Assembly: GCA_964619265.1 (NCBI GenBank)
Contig: CAZUCE010000001.1
Coordinates: forward strand, 1 to 64,000
DNA from: CAZUCE01 sp964619265
GTDB taxonomy: Bacteria > Planctomycetota > UBA1135 > GCA-002686595
Length of the DNA stretch: 64,000 bases
Direction of reading: 5' to 3'
Shown here: one piece after another, positions 1 through 9,467 of the stretch
How the letters are laid out: each line of letters starts with the position of its first letter
Position numbering within the stretch: position 1 is the stretch's first letter
Position numbers and translations under genes: made by a program
Notes under the pieces: generated by a model
Databases searched by the model: none
What the model saw: only the letters and a program-made list of their open reading frames with translations
What the model was told of the DNA's origin: nothing

Positions 1-266
1 ATCTGGGGGCCCAAAACCGGGGGGGGGCGGACCTCCGGGATCGGGCTGCGTTTCCGGTCCGGAACGCGGATTTCCCTGGAGGTCGCCTGGGGCCTAGGGG
101 GCCTGCTGTCCAAGTTCTCGCCCGCCCCGCTCCCACCCTCCAAGCCGGAGTCGTCAGGACCTGGACAACCCGTGTTGGTTCCGCCGTTGGTTCACTGGCC
201 AGACGAATTTGCCTCAAGAGCGTCTGCGCCCTTTCACCGAGGGGTCCCTCGGCCGATCATGCCGGG

Positions 267-1217
267 ATGACTTCCGAGACCTCCCCCGAGATCAAGTTGC
301 CGTCCACCGAGGAGGGCTCCGAGGGACACACCGAGGCTGCTTCCGAGGGCGCAGACTCCGGCCTGCGCGACCGCTTGGTCCAGTTTCAAGACAGCCTCCG
401 CGAGGATTCCAAAGTCCTCACGAAATTGGCGACGGCCGTTGGCGGATTCGTGAACGAGCGCGCCTTCGCCGACTTGGCCAAGGCCGGCACCGCCCTCGAG
501 CGCCTGGAAGATGACCTGGCTGAGAAGCCGGCGCTCGCCGAGCGGGCTGGCCCCGTGTTGACCGACCTCAAGGCCGAGCTCGATCGCCGCCGGACGGCCA
601 TGCGCGAGAAGCTGGCCCCCGAGCTGCGAGCCGCCTGCGACTCTGCCGGGCTCGAAATGCGGGTTGTCAGGCGCGAGGAGCCGGTCGAGCTGCGGATCCC
701 GCCGTTCGCTATCGAGATCGACCGCAAGCGCGGCGTGGCCGACGTGCTGTTCGCCAAGCTGCCCCTCGAAACCGGTCCCGCCACGCCCGCGGGCATCCTG
801 GCGGCCCGCGAGAAGGCCTTGCGCTCGCTCGGCACCCAATTCGATCCGGCCGCTTTCTTCGAGGCTTGCCGGACCGCCTGGGCCGGCGCTCGCGGGGCCG
901 GATTGGGCGGCCAGGGCGACCGCGTCGAGATCAACTCGTTCCTCCCGTATCTCGCTTTGCAGTTCCAAACGAAAGCGTTCGGCGAACAGCCGGAGGCCAG
1001 CCGTTACCGTGGGTACGGCCGAGCGCGCTTCGCGTTCGATCTGATGCAGCTGCGCCGCGCCGGAGGACTCTCCCGGGACGGCTGGCGACTCAATCTCGGC
1101 GTCGCCACAGGCACGACGGCCTCCAAGAAGGGCCGTTCGCTATTCGTCGAAGACGAGCAGGGCAACGGCGAATTCAAACTGACCGTGTTCTTCACGCGTA
1201 CCGATTCCGATTCATGA
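267..1217 (+). CDS. Unrecognised protein, first gene of a BREX-like ATPase/helicase module
   Basis: I do not recognise a family for this 316-residue protein. Residues 1-30 are acidic, Ser/Thr-rich and probably disordered. Residues 30-120 are charged and helical, with heptad-like spacing that suggests coiled coil. The rest looks like a mixed alpha/beta domain. There is no signal peptide or membrane segment. The stop overlaps the start of the next gene as ATGA, so the two are probably translationally coupled. Its constant partners here are two P-loop ATPases and an Lhr-like helicase, so it may be an adaptor, sensor or nuclease-like subunit; no catalytic motif is visible to decide. The ATG at 267 is chosen because the acidic N-terminus runs directly into the helical region. 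The 266 bases before it hold no convincing gene. Confidence 0.7.
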   Translation: MTSETSPEIKLPSTEEGSEGHTEAASEGADSGLRDRLVQFQDSLREDSKVLTKLATAVGGFVNERAFADLAKAGTALERLEDDLAEKPALAERAGPVLTDLKAELDRRRTAMREKLAPELRAACDSAGLEMRVVRREEPVELRIPPFAIEIDRKRGVADVLFAKLPLETGPATPAGILAAREKALRSLGTQFDPAAFFEACRTAWAGARGAGLGGQGDRVEINSFLPYLALQFQTKAFGEQPEASRYRGYGRARFAFDLMQLRRAGGLSRDGWRLNLGVATGTTASKKGRSLFVEDEQGNGEFKLTVFFTRTDSDS

Positions 1218-2497
1218 CCGAGCTCGCCACCGAAGACCTCACCCCCGAGCTCGCGCGGCACATTCTGGACCGCATGGGATCGACCGGCCAACCGCCCGAG
1301 CGCGGCGCCCGGCACGTCAACGTAGCCACCGAGAAGATTCTCGAGGTGCTGCGGGACGAATACCTGCGTCCGATGGCCAAGACGGGTCGCAACTCGACGT
1401 TCAAGCTCATCCAGGCACCGTTCGGCGGCGGCAAGACGCACTTCCTGCACTGCCTCCGCGAACTCTCTTGGAGTGAGGGCTTCTGCACAGCGCTAGTCGG
1501 ACTGTCCCCGAAGGAATGCCCCTTCGACCGTCCGGTCAGCATCTACCGGGAGGTCGCGCGCCGCGTCGAGCTCCCCGTGTCAGAGCTCGACACCGAGCCC
1601 GAGGCTGGCCTCGACCGCGTTCTGCGCCGCGTTGCGGTCGACCGCCTGAAGGAGATCGGCGAACCGGGCTATCGCACCTGGTTGCGGACCGAATTCGCCA
1701 GCGCACAGATCGAGAGCCGGTCCTACGGCCGAGCGGTCCTGCGCTTCCTTGAGGCCGTCGTCGACGGGGACTTCGACGCTGAAGAAGTCCTCGGCGACTA
1801 CCTGCGCGGCGAATCCCTGCGCAACGACGAACTCGCCCCCTACCGCCTGCGCGAGACCCTCGACGACGAAAATGGCTTCCGCTTCCTGCGCAGCCTCGTG
1901 CAGAGCCTCGCGGCCCTAGGCTTGCCCGGGCTCGTGATGATGTTCGACGAGATGGATCGGAACATGAGCCTTTCCACGCGCCGCCGCCGGGACATCGGCG
2001 ACAACCTGCGGCAAATGATCGATGCCTGCGGGCAATCGCTGCTGCCTGGCGTGATCTGGGCCTATGCCGTACCGCCGGAATTCATGGACACCGTCGTCCC
2101 CGAGTACCCCGCGCTCGCCCAACGCCTAAAGGGCGCCACGCACTTCTCGGCCCAGTCTCCGCTGCAGCCGATCATCGACCTCGATCACCTGCCATTGGGG
2201 ACGACCGAACTTCTGACCTCCATTGGTCAGCGCCTCGCCGATCTGTCCGAACTGGCCCACGGACACAAGTTCGAGGCCGCCACGCAGGCCGCCAACATCC
2301 GCGAGCTAGCCCGCGAGCTCGGTGAGCGGTCGTTCGAATCGGGCACGCGCCGGACCTTCGTGAAAGCCGCCGTCACCATGCTGGAAAACCAGCGCCGCGA
2401 AGGCGATCGCGCGCTCGAAGCCGACGAAATTCGCGGCCTCGCCGGCGCTCTTACGACGGCCGGACCCGAGCTGATGCCGGGCGAAGCGGAGTTCTAG
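1214..2497 (+). CDS. BREX-type P-loop ATPase (DUF2791/BrxD-like), copy A
   Basis: This 427-residue P-loop ATPase resembles the DUF2791 family of ATP-binding proteins (BrxD/BrxC-related) found in BREX-type phage-defence loci. The Walker A motif is PFGGGKTH at about residues 69-76. A Walker B strand ends in MMFDEMD at about 240-247, followed by a Ser/Thr-Arg-rich stretch. The C-terminal half is helical, as in AAA+/STAND-like ATPases. The reading frame is open further upstream, but the ATG at 1214 gives the ATGA overlap with the preceding gene, and the family-like sequence begins just after it. The second ATPase follows after 7 bases. It probably hydrolyses ATP to drive a conformational or DNA-remodelling step shared with the helicase of the module (inference). 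The family call is from sequence pattern only. Confidence 0.75.
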   Translation: MTELATEDLTPELARHILDRMGSTGQPPERGARHVNVATEKILEVLRDEYLRPMAKTGRNSTFKLIQAPFGGGKTHFLHCLRELSWSEGFCTALVGLSPKECPFDRPVSIYREVARRVELPVSELDTEPEAGLDRVLRRVAVDRLKEIGEPGYRTWLRTEFASAQIESRSYGRAVLRFLEAVVDGDFDAEEVLGDYLRGESLRNDELAPYRLRETLDDENGFRFLRSLVQSLAALGLPGLVMMFDEMDRNMSLSTRRRRDIGDNLRQMIDACGQSLLPGVIWAYAVPPEFMDTVVPEYPALAQRLKGATHFSAQSPLQPIIDLDHLPLGTTELLTSIGQRLADLSELAHGHKFEAATQAANIRELARELGERSFESGTRRTFVKAAVTMLENQRREGDRALEADEIRGLAGALTTAGPELMPGEAEF

Positions 2498-2504
2498 GAA
2501 ACCG

Positions 2505-3911
2505 GTGAACCCCAGCAAGGGCGATCGTGTCGGGCATCCGACCTTCGGGAGTGGCGTCGTCGAAGCCAAGCTCGTCTCCGGCCGCGTGCGCGTCCTGTTT
2601 GAATCCGAACCGGCGCTGCCACGCACGGTCGAGGTCGGCGAGCTGCTCGCCACCCAAGATAAAGCGGCCGCCGTTGCAACCTCGGAAGCGCCCCCTGAGT
2701 CCCCTCCCGAAACAATGGAAGCCGAATCCGCCGACTCCAAGAGCGCCATCGACCTGGCCGCCGCGGACTCCTGGCAGACCTTAGAAGCCCTTCGACTCGG
2801 GGTTGTGCCCGCCCGCGGCGTTCGTGAATACACCGTGTCGCGGGATGCCGAGCTCGGCTCGCTCGATGCCGTCCTCGAAGATCAAGCGGGCTGCCGCGTC
2901 ATCTGGGGCGACTACGGCACGGGCAAGACGCACCTGCTCGAAACGGCAGAACAACTCGCCCTGGAGCGAAACTACGCCGTCGCGCGCGTCACGCTCGACC
3001 CGCGCGAGCAAGCCCTGCACCACCCGATTCGTCTGTACCGCGCGATCACCGGCTCGGTCCGCTGCCTTGGTCAGTCGACGCCCGGCTTTGAGGGTCTGCT
3101 CGATCGCCTGGTCGACTCCGACGCGCATGCCAAGTTCGACGGCGAAAACGCCAGCCGCTTCTTCTCGCCCTATCTCCACGCCTTGCGCTCGGACGATCCT
3201 GAGGCGATCGGTTGGCTGCGCGACTACGTGCGCGGCGACAACGTCGGTTCCGACGAGGTCAACGGCGTGCTGCGCAAGCTCGGCTGGCAAGGCCGCCGCG
3301 TCCTGCGCATGTCCGACTTCCGCACGTTCGGGCGCATGTACGTGCACCTGATCGGCACGCTGTCCTGTTGGATCCGCGACGCCGGCCTGCGCGGCCTCAC
3401 CATCCTGTTTGACGAAGTCGAGCGCGTCGATGCCCTCGCGGCCACCGACCAGGTCTACGCCTTCCAGGTGTTGCAGCACTACGCCGCGGTCACCATGAAG
3501 GAAGCCGATCTGTCCTTCGACCCCGAGCAGCTCTACCGCGGCGGCCAAACCGTGCACCGCGAAATCCCCCTGCGGTTCCGCGACGAGCAGCCGCTCGTCA
3601 CCGTGTTCGCGCTCACGCCACTCGAAGAAGTCGAGACGATGTTCCGCGAGGTGACGACCACCGGCAACTACGACATCCGCCTCGGCCCCCTCGGCCGCAA
3701 CCTGCTCGGTAAGCTCACCGACCGCGTGGCCGATCTGTACGACCACGCCTACGTGAACTACAGCCCGTCCTCCGATGTGCGTCGCAAGATCTTCGAGTTG
3801 GTCGCCGACCAACTCGACGACGGCCACGACAGTTTCCGCGCCGCGATTCGCTCGATTGTGTTCCTGCTCGACGCGGACCGTCTCGCGCCGCCGGAAGATC
3901 TGTCGTTCTGA
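2505..3911 (+). CDS. BREX-type P-loop ATPase (DUF2791-like), copy B, with N-terminal Tudor-like domain
   Basis: A second ATPase, 468 residues, probably a diverged paralogue of the preceding gene. The N-terminus (about residues 4-48) carries a GDRVGHPTFGSGVV motif and short beta strands. It looks like the small Tudor/SH3-like domain at the C-terminus of UvrD/PcrA helicases, or a CarD-type domain. A Pro/Glu/Ser linker leads to the ATPase core, with Walker A GDYGTGKTH at about 135-143 and Walker B LTILFDEVER at about 297-306. The GTG at 2505 is preceded by AGGA at good spacing, 7 bases after copy A ends. Two non-identical ATPases side by side suggest a hetero-oligomer or a division of labour. 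The beta domain could contact DNA or RNA polymerase, as its UvrD/PcrA counterpart does; that is inference. Confidence 0.75.
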   Translation: MNPSKGDRVGHPTFGSGVVEAKLVSGRVRVLFESEPALPRTVEVGELLATQDKAAAVATSEAPPESPPETMEAESADSKSAIDLAAADSWQTLEALRLGVVPARGVREYTVSRDAELGSLDAVLEDQAGCRVIWGDYGTGKTHLLETAEQLALERNYAVARVTLDPREQALHHPIRLYRAITGSVRCLGQSTPGFEGLLDRLVDSDAHAKFDGENASRFFSPYLHALRSDDPEAIGWLRDYVRGDNVGSDEVNGVLRKLGWQGRRVLRMSDFRTFGRMYVHLIGTLSCWIRDAGLRGLTILFDEVERVDALAATDQVYAFQVLQHYAAVTMKEADLSFDPEQLYRGGQTVHREIPLRFRDEQPLVTVFALTPLEEVETMFREVTTTGNYDIRLGPLGRNLLGKLTDRVADLYDHAYVNYSPSSDVRRKIFELVADQLDDGHDSFRAAIRSIVFLLDADRLAPPEDLSF

Positions 3912-4131
3912 GCGGCCCACTGCTGTCGCGGTTGGCTGGCCCGCTGCCTGCGCGATTTGGCGGCCCATTCCCAAAGCGCGCAGCACCAACTCGGCTCGTG
4001 TTTTCCGGGGCGGTTCTGAAGGACGTTCGATCGCCAGGTCCCCGGCCCCGAGCTGACCGCGCGGGTCTCCGGCCGATCTGATCTGCTGCCGCGGCAATTG
4101 CCTCGACTCCACCCGGTCGAGCCTCCATGCT

Positions 4132-6132
4132 TTGCGGCTCGTGAAATTTTCCCGCGAACTTCTCCCCGCGACGTTTGGACCCTGGTTTGGACGCTTCGAC
4201 GCGCCCACCGACGTTCAGATTCGCGGCATTCCGCCGATCCGCTCCGGGCGGGACGTCCTTTTGTGTTCGGCGACGGCTAGCGGCAAGACCGAGGCCTATG
4301 CGGCGCCGGCTGCGGAACTCGCCCTGGAGCAGGGCGTAGCCTCGGCCACGGCACTGATCGTTTGCCCGACGCGCGCTCTTTGCAACGACCTCAAGCGACG
4401 CCTCGAGGGGCCGATGGATCGGGTGGGCGTGACCTTCGGGCGCTACACCGGCGAGCACAAAGAACGTACCGGTGGCCACCTGCCGGCGATCGCGGTGGTG
4501 ACGCCCGAAGCCCTCGATTCGCTGATCGCGCGGCGATCGCACCTGCTGCGTCAGGTGCGATTGGTGGTGCTCGACGAGGTCCACGTTCTCGACGGTACGC
4601 CGCGCGGGGATCAACTGCGAGTTCTCTTGCATCGCCTCGAAGCCGTGGCAGAAAGGCGACCCCAGCGGGTCGCCGCCAGCGCCACGGTCGACCGACCCGA
4701 AGAACTCGCGGCTCGCTACCTCAACGACGCTGAAGTTGTGGTTGTTCCCGGTCTGCGAAGGCTGCTCGCGCGCGCGCTGGAAGGCACCTCCCCCGAGGCT
4801 CTCGGCGCCCATTTGAACGAACTTGCCGGGCATGGTTTCCGCAAGATCCTGGTCTTCTGCCGCAGCCGCAATCAGGTCGAGAGCTACGCCGCTAAACTCA
4901 CCGGTCGAACGCGGTTCGCCGAATCCACCTACGCACACCACGGTTCGCTCGCCAAGCAACAGCGCGAACGCACGGAGCGCCTGTTCCACGGCGCCCCCGC
5001 TGCGGTTTGTTTCGCCACGCTCACCCTCGAGATGGGGATCGACATCGGCACGGTCGACTATGTGGTCCTAGCGGGGCTGCCCTCGGACGTCGCGAGCGTG
5101 CTCCAGCGGGTCGGTCGCGGCGGGCGGCGCGGCGACACCACGCGCTGTGGCTACGCATACGAAGTCCCCGCCGAGAAGTTCCTGTTCGAGACCTTCTTCC
5201 GGTCCGGCCTGGCCGGCGAACTGTGCGCACCGCCCTATGCCTTCCGGCCTTCGGTCCTCATCCAGCAGGCGTTCACCATGGCCTGCGCCGAGGGTTATTT
5301 GGAACGCGAGGCATTTGCCGCAGCCGTGCCCCCGGACGTGAAGCGCGAACTGGGCGATCAGATCGCCGAGCAGATCCTGCGCGAACTCGAAGACCGCGAA
5401 GAGCTGGAACGATCGGGGCCCCATCGCGTGGTGCCGAGCGAGGCTGTCGAAGCCCGCTACGAACGGGGCACCTTGCACGCAAATCTCTCCGAGGAACCCG
5501 GACTGGATGTCGTGGATCGCCTGACCGGCGACGTAGTCGGCCGCGTGGGCTCGATGTCGGCTGGCGAGGTCGAGTTGGGCGGTCGCGGGCGGCGCGCGGT
5601 ACACACCAGCGGCGGCCGCATCCTCACCGACGCCGGCGGCGCTGATTCGCCCGCGCGATTCCGGCCTTCGGGTTCACCATCGGTGTCCCTGGCGCTTGGG
5701 CGCCGCGTGGTCCAAAGCTTGGGCGTTGGCGAGCGCAGGCTAGGCATGATCGAACTGCCCGGCCACTGGGTTTTGCTTCACGGACTGGGCACGGTTGGCT
5801 CAGGTTGGTTGGCTTGGCTGCTTGAGGCTGCGGCCAAGCAGCCCACGCTCGATAGCGTGACGCCCTACACCGCGCGCATGAGCAAGCCGATCACCGAGGT
5901 GCCCGCTCCCACGGAGGTGCGCATCGCGCGGTTCGTGGAAAAACGGCGGTCCGCCCTCTCCAAGCTCGCACGCGCCGGTCCCTTCGACAGTCACCTGCCC
6001 GAGCAGGTGCGGCTGGACGCAGCTCGTCGCGGCAGCGGCTTGGATGAAGCCGTCGCATACTTGGCTCAGTCCCGCCTTGAGCTGCTCAACGAGCCAAACG
6101 AGGATACGAAAGCGATCTTGCGGGACCTGTGA
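4132..6132 (+). CDS. Lhr-like superfamily 2 DEAD/DEAH-box helicase
   Basis: A 666-residue SF2 helicase with all main motifs: I SATASGKTE (about 46-54), Ia CPTRAL (78-83), II DEVH (148-151), III SAT, a motif IV region LVFCRSRNQ, V LEMGIDIG and VI QRVGRGGRRG. The DEVH box, spacing and the later stretch around LTGDVVGRVG, which resembles the Lhr beta-barrel, place it near Lhr/BrxHI-type helicases, although it is shorter than Lhr-core proteins. The frame opens at a TTG (4132); a GTG at 4141 is an equally good start. A 220-base gap separates it from copy B, so it may have its own promoter or be the last operon member. It probably unwinds or remodels nucleic acid for the module. Helicase class is certain; the defence role is inference. 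Confidence 0.85.
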   Translation: MRLVKFSRELLPATFGPWFGRFDAPTDVQIRGIPPIRSGRDVLLCSATASGKTEAYAAPAAELALEQGVASATALIVCPTRALCNDLKRRLEGPMDRVGVTFGRYTGEHKERTGGHLPAIAVVTPEALDSLIARRSHLLRQVRLVVLDEVHVLDGTPRGDQLRVLLHRLEAVAERRPQRVAASATVDRPEELAARYLNDAEVVVVPGLRRLLARALEGTSPEALGAHLNELAGHGFRKILVFCRSRNQVESYAAKLTGRTRFAESTYAHHGSLAKQQRERTERLFHGAPAAVCFATLTLEMGIDIGTVDYVVLAGLPSDVASVLQRVGRGGRRGDTTRCGYAYEVPAEKFLFETFFRSGLAGELCAPPYAFRPSVLIQQAFTMACAEGYLEREAFAAAVPPDVKRELGDQIAEQILRELEDREELERSGPHRVVPSEAVEARYERGTLHANLSEEPGLDVVDRLTGDVVGRVGSMSAGEVELGGRGRRAVHTSGGRILTDAGGADSPARFRPSGSPSVSLALGRRVVQSLGVGERRLGMIELPGHWVLLHGLGTVGSGWLAWLLEAAAKQPTLDSVTPYTARMSKPITEVPAPTEVRIARFVEKRRSALSKLARAGPFDSHLPEQVRLDAARRGSGLDEAVAYLAQSRLELLNEPNEDTKAILRDL

Positions 6133-6177
6133 CCGCGGCACTCCGGTTGCGGGGCACCTTGCGAGCTAACCGGGCGC

Positions 6178-7758
6178 CTAGGGAATCAACTCGAGCGAGA
6201 CGGCTTCGCTCGCGAAGGCCAAGACCTCGGTCGCGGGATCCAGCACCACAAATGCGTGGTTCAGCGTAGTCCCCGCCGCGCTAGGCGACACAGCCCCGCG
6301 CGGAATGCGGATTTGCGCATCGGCCCGGCCTTTCGCATCGAGCAAACCAAGCGTCCGTACAAACGGCCCCTGGTTCAGGTTGTTCAACGTTGCGGTCAGG
6401 TACGGGTCGAAGTTCAGCGGCAAATGCAGGTCGTCGACCATCAGGCCGGGGGTCGTGCCGCTCGCGCTGCCAAGGATCAGATACAAACCGCCCGCCTGGT
6501 CCGGGCCAGCGTCCAGGGTCAGGCCCTGGAACCCCCCGCTCGAAATCGAGAGGCGCTCGAACCAGGCGCCCAGCGCCGGCGCCTCACCCGCGTCCTCCTC
6601 CGGCACGATGGCAAACACCTCGCCGGACCACTGCTCGCAAACGTAGGGCTCTCCGCGCCAGTCGACGCCGAAGCTGGTCAGATTGATCACGTCGATGGGA
6701 CCCGGAGGATCCAGATCGGCCGTGTGATCGGTTGGTACCGGGCTCGCCTGCAAGGGGTCGAGGGTCCAGATGTTGGCCGAGCAATAGTCGCCATACAGGT
6801 AGCGCCCCTCCCAAGCCGGTATCGCGCTGCCGCGATAGACCATTCCACCGGTGATCGAACAGCCGGTGTTGTGGTCGTACTCGTAAAGCGGGCTAGCGAA
6901 TTCGGCCGAGCCGCACTCCGGTGTGCTTGGCGCGCAGTTGCCGTTTGAGTGGCACAAACTGCCTTCCTGGATCTTCCAACCGAAGTTCAGACCCAGGTCG
7001 GTGAAGTCCGCGTAGTCAATTTCCTCGCGAAGTTGCTGACCAACATCCGCGATCACCAGGTTTCCGGTCTGACGGTCGAACGAGAAGCGCCACGGATTGC
7101 GCAGTCCAAGGTGGACGATTTCGTCGCGCACATCCGGATCGCCCACAAAGGGATTGTCCGCCGGAATGCCATAGCTGCCGGTCGCATCGATCGTGTCCAC
7201 GTCGAGGCGCAGCATCTTGCCAAGCAACTCTTGTCCGTTCTGGGCGCGACACCCCGGATCGCTTCCGTCGCCGCCATCGCCGAGCCCCAGGTAGAGGTAT
7301 CCGTCAGGGCCGAATTCGATGCAGCCGCCGTTGTGATTCACGTAGGGCTGCGCCAGCTCGAGCAGGTTGACCTGGGAGCTGGGGTCCGCCTGATAAGGAT
7401 CGGCGGGATCGACCTGAAAGCGGTCGAGCCGGGAGGAACCGCCCGCTCCGGTGTAGCTGACGAACAGGTAGCCGTTGGCCGTGTAATCGGGATGGAAGGC
7501 GAATCCCAAAAGTCCCTGCTCGAAGCCGGTGGTAAACGGAGTGTTCGCCGAAAGATCCAAAAACGGCGCCGCCAGCAGGACGCCCTCCTCGAGGACTCGG
7601 ATGCGGCCCGAGTATTGCTCCAAGACAAACAGGCGATCGTCCCCGGGAGCATGGGTCACGAAGACCGGGACTTCCAGGCCGTCTGAGACCAAGTTTACAT
7701 CGACGGCCTGGGGTGCGAGGGTCAGCAGGGGAGCCGAAAGGAGCGAGTAGAACAGCAT
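6178..7758 (-). CDS. Secreted PQQ-dependent sugar dehydrogenase (GSDH/Hhip-like beta-propeller)
   Basis: A 526-residue exported protein. A short hydrophobic signal (about 1-17) precedes a six-bladed propeller of the glucose/sorbosone dehydrogenase family. Family marks include GLLGFAFHPDY, the VNHNGGCIEFGPDGYLYLGLGDGG core with the catalytic-type His, NGQELLGKMLRLDVD and LRNPWRFSFD. These proteins oxidise sugars or related alcohols in the periplasm with PQQ and calcium. From about residue 390 a separate beta-rich module follows (LPLNFDPYLTATLN through LNHAFVVLDP). It has no catalytic signature and resembles the C-terminus of the secreted protein at 48008-49255. The gene faces away from glutamate dehydrogenase, so 7759-7890 must hold divergent promoters. 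The real substrate is unknown. Confidence 0.85.
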   Translation of the reverse strand: MLFYSLLSAPLLTLAPQAVDVNLVSDGLEVPVFVTHAPGDDRLFVLEQYSGRIRVLEEGVLLAAPFLDLSANTPFTTGFEQGLLGFAFHPDYTANGYLFVSYTGAGGSSRLDRFQVDPADPYQADPSSQVNLLELAQPYVNHNGGCIEFGPDGYLYLGLGDGGDGSDPGCRAQNGQELLGKMLRLDVDTIDATGSYGIPADNPFVGDPDVRDEIVHLGLRNPWRFSFDRQTGNLVIADVGQQLREEIDYADFTDLGLNFGWKIQEGSLCHSNGNCAPSTPECGSAEFASPLYEYDHNTGCSITGGMVYRGSAIPAWEGRYLYGDYCSANIWTLDPLQASPVPTDHTADLDPPGPIDVINLTSFGVDWRGEPYVCEQWSGEVFAIVPEEDAGEAPALGAWFERLSISSGGFQGLTLDAGPDQAGGLYLILGSASGTTPGLMVDDLHLPLNFDPYLTATLNNLNQGPFVRTLGLLDAKGRADAQIRIPRGAVSPSAAGTTLNHAFVVLDPATEVLAFASEAVSLELIP

Positions 7759-7890
7759 GGGCGAGTCTCGAGGGCGGAACGAAAGAACGAGATCCCCTGA
7801 AACTAGCGAGCGTTGCGCGCCATGGCGAAAAACTCATGGATCGAGCGATCTCGGGCTTTTCCAGGAGAGAACCAGCCTTAGGGTGTGGGG

Positions 7891-9249
7891 ATGTCCAAGA
7901 TCGACCGAGACCCCGAATTGACCGCCTTCCTGGGGCAGCTGGAGGCCCGCTCGCCCGGTGAACCGGAGTTTCATCAGGCGGTCGAGGAAGTCGTGGAGAG
8001 CCTTCTGCCCTACGTCCGCGAGCACCCCGAGTACGCCGAGGCGGGCATCCTCAAGCGCTTGATCGAACCCGACCGGTCGGTTCAGTTCCGCGTGACCTGG
8101 CTCGACGACGACGACCAGGTGCACGTCAACCGTGGTTTTCGCGTCCAATTCAACAACACCATCGGCCCCTACAAGGGCGGGCTTCGCTTCCACCCGACGG
8201 TCAACCTGTCGATCCTCAAGTTTCTGGGCTTCGAACAGATCTTCAAGAACTCGCTCACCGGCCTCCCCATGGGCGGAGGCAAGGGCGGCAGCGACTTCGA
8301 TCCCAAGGGACGCTCGGATCGTGAGGTGATGCGCTTCTGCCAGGCCTTCATGACGGAACTTCAAAGGCATGTGGGACATCACACCGACGTGCCAGCCGGT
8401 GACATCGGCGTCGGCGCGCGCGAGATCGGCTACCTATTCGGCTACTACAAGCGGCTCACCAATCGCCACGTGGGCGTTTTGACGGGCAAGGGCATCCCCT
8501 ATGGCGGCAGCTTAATCCGCACCGAGGCCACCGGCTACGGCTGTGTCTACTTCGCGGCCGACATGCTGAGCGCCCGAGGCCAGGACATCGCCGGGCGCGC
8601 CTGTCTGGTGTCCGGCTCAGGCAACGTCGCACTTTATGCCGCGGAGAAGCTCATGCAACTCGGGGCCAAGGTGATGAGTTTGTCCGACTCCGGCGGCAGT
8701 GTTCACATTCCCGAAGGCCTCACCCAGGAGCAATTCCAGTACGTCCGCGAGCTCAAGGAAGTACGACGCGGGCGGCTGACGGAATTTGCCGAGCAATTCG
8801 ACGGAGTCGATTACCTCGATGGCGCCAATCCCTGGGATCTTGAAGCCGACTGCGCATTCCCTTGCGCAACGCAGAACGAAATCCAATTGTCCGACGCAAA
8901 GAAGCTGACCGGCAAGGGCGTCATGCTCGTCTCCGAGGGCGCCAACATGCCAACCACCGCCGACGCGGTCCGGCACTTTGTGGCCAAGGACGTGCTGTTT
9001 GCTCCGGGCAAGGCAGCGAACGCCGGCGGGGTCGCTGTGAGCGGCCTTGAGCAAAGCCAAAACGCCCTGCGCCTGTCCTGGACCCGCGAGGAAGTCGATC
9101 AACGGCTGAAGCGGATCATGAAGGACATCCACGACAAATGCGCCGCGCACGGGAAGCGGGATGACGGGTCGATCCACTATGTCCGGGGCGCCAATATCGC
9201 CGGTTTCCGCAAGGTCGCCGACGCCATGCTGGCCTTCGGAATCAGCTGA
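7891..9249 (+). CDS. gdhA: NADP-type glutamate dehydrogenase
   Basis: A hexameric class I glutamate dehydrogenase of 452 residues, the normal length. It interconverts 2-oxoglutarate plus ammonium and glutamate in the cytosol. Diagnostic stretches are YKGGLRFHP, the catalytic-lysine motif LPMGGGKGGSDFDPKG, TDVPAGDIGVG, and a Rossmann nucleotide-binding GSGNVALYAAEKL. GANMPTTADA and the C-terminal YVRGANIAGF are also typical. The frame is open from a GTG at 7885, but the ATG at 7891 gives the usual N-terminus. The GSDH gene is transcribed divergently upstream; downstream 218 bases separate it from the kinase gene. It looks intact. The NADP preference is inferred from family similarity. Confidence 0.95.
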   Translation: MSKIDRDPELTAFLGQLEARSPGEPEFHQAVEEVVESLLPYVREHPEYAEAGILKRLIEPDRSVQFRVTWLDDDDQVHVNRGFRVQFNNTIGPYKGGLRFHPTVNLSILKFLGFEQIFKNSLTGLPMGGGKGGSDFDPKGRSDREVMRFCQAFMTELQRHVGHHTDVPAGDIGVGAREIGYLFGYYKRLTNRHVGVLTGKGIPYGGSLIRTEATGYGCVYFAADMLSARGQDIAGRACLVSGSGNVALYAAEKLMQLGAKVMSLSDSGGSVHIPEGLTQEQFQYVRELKEVRRGRLTEFAEQFDGVDYLDGANPWDLEADCAFPCATQNEIQLSDAKKLTGKGVMLVSEGANMPTTADAVRHFVAKDVLFAPGKAANAGGVAVSGLEQSQNALRLSWTREEVDQRLKRIMKDIHDKCAAHGKRDDGSIHYVRGANIAGFRKVADAMLAFGIS

Positions 9250-9467
9250 CGCCGGCCCCCGGCGGAACTCCCGCCCCGCCGGAAATTCGCGTCCAGACTC
9301 CAAAAGCACCCCCCCCGGGGCCCCGCACGCCTGGACCGGGTAGGTTTGACAATTGAGGCCCTGGGGATCGGCCCCCTCTGGCGATCGGGCCGGAGCCCGC
9401 GGCGAGGTCCGTGAAGCCCGCCCGGCGACCGCGCCGGCGGCGCTCGATTGGTAAGGTGACTCCCCCA

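Noticed and set aside
1..266. Gene start left of the first module gene
   Set aside because: Only short GC-biased frames without motifs; a gene running in from outside the window cannot be judged.
2781..4208. Long minus-strand open frame (475 codons) opposite the second ATPase and the gap
   Set aside because: It is the antisense of a well-supported ATPase gene in GC-rich DNA; the translation is Glu/Gly/Ala/Val-heavy and shows no motifs.
3715..4989. Minus-strand open frame opposite the helicase
   Set aside because: Overlaps helicase motifs on the other strand; low-complexity Arg/Gly translation, no domain.
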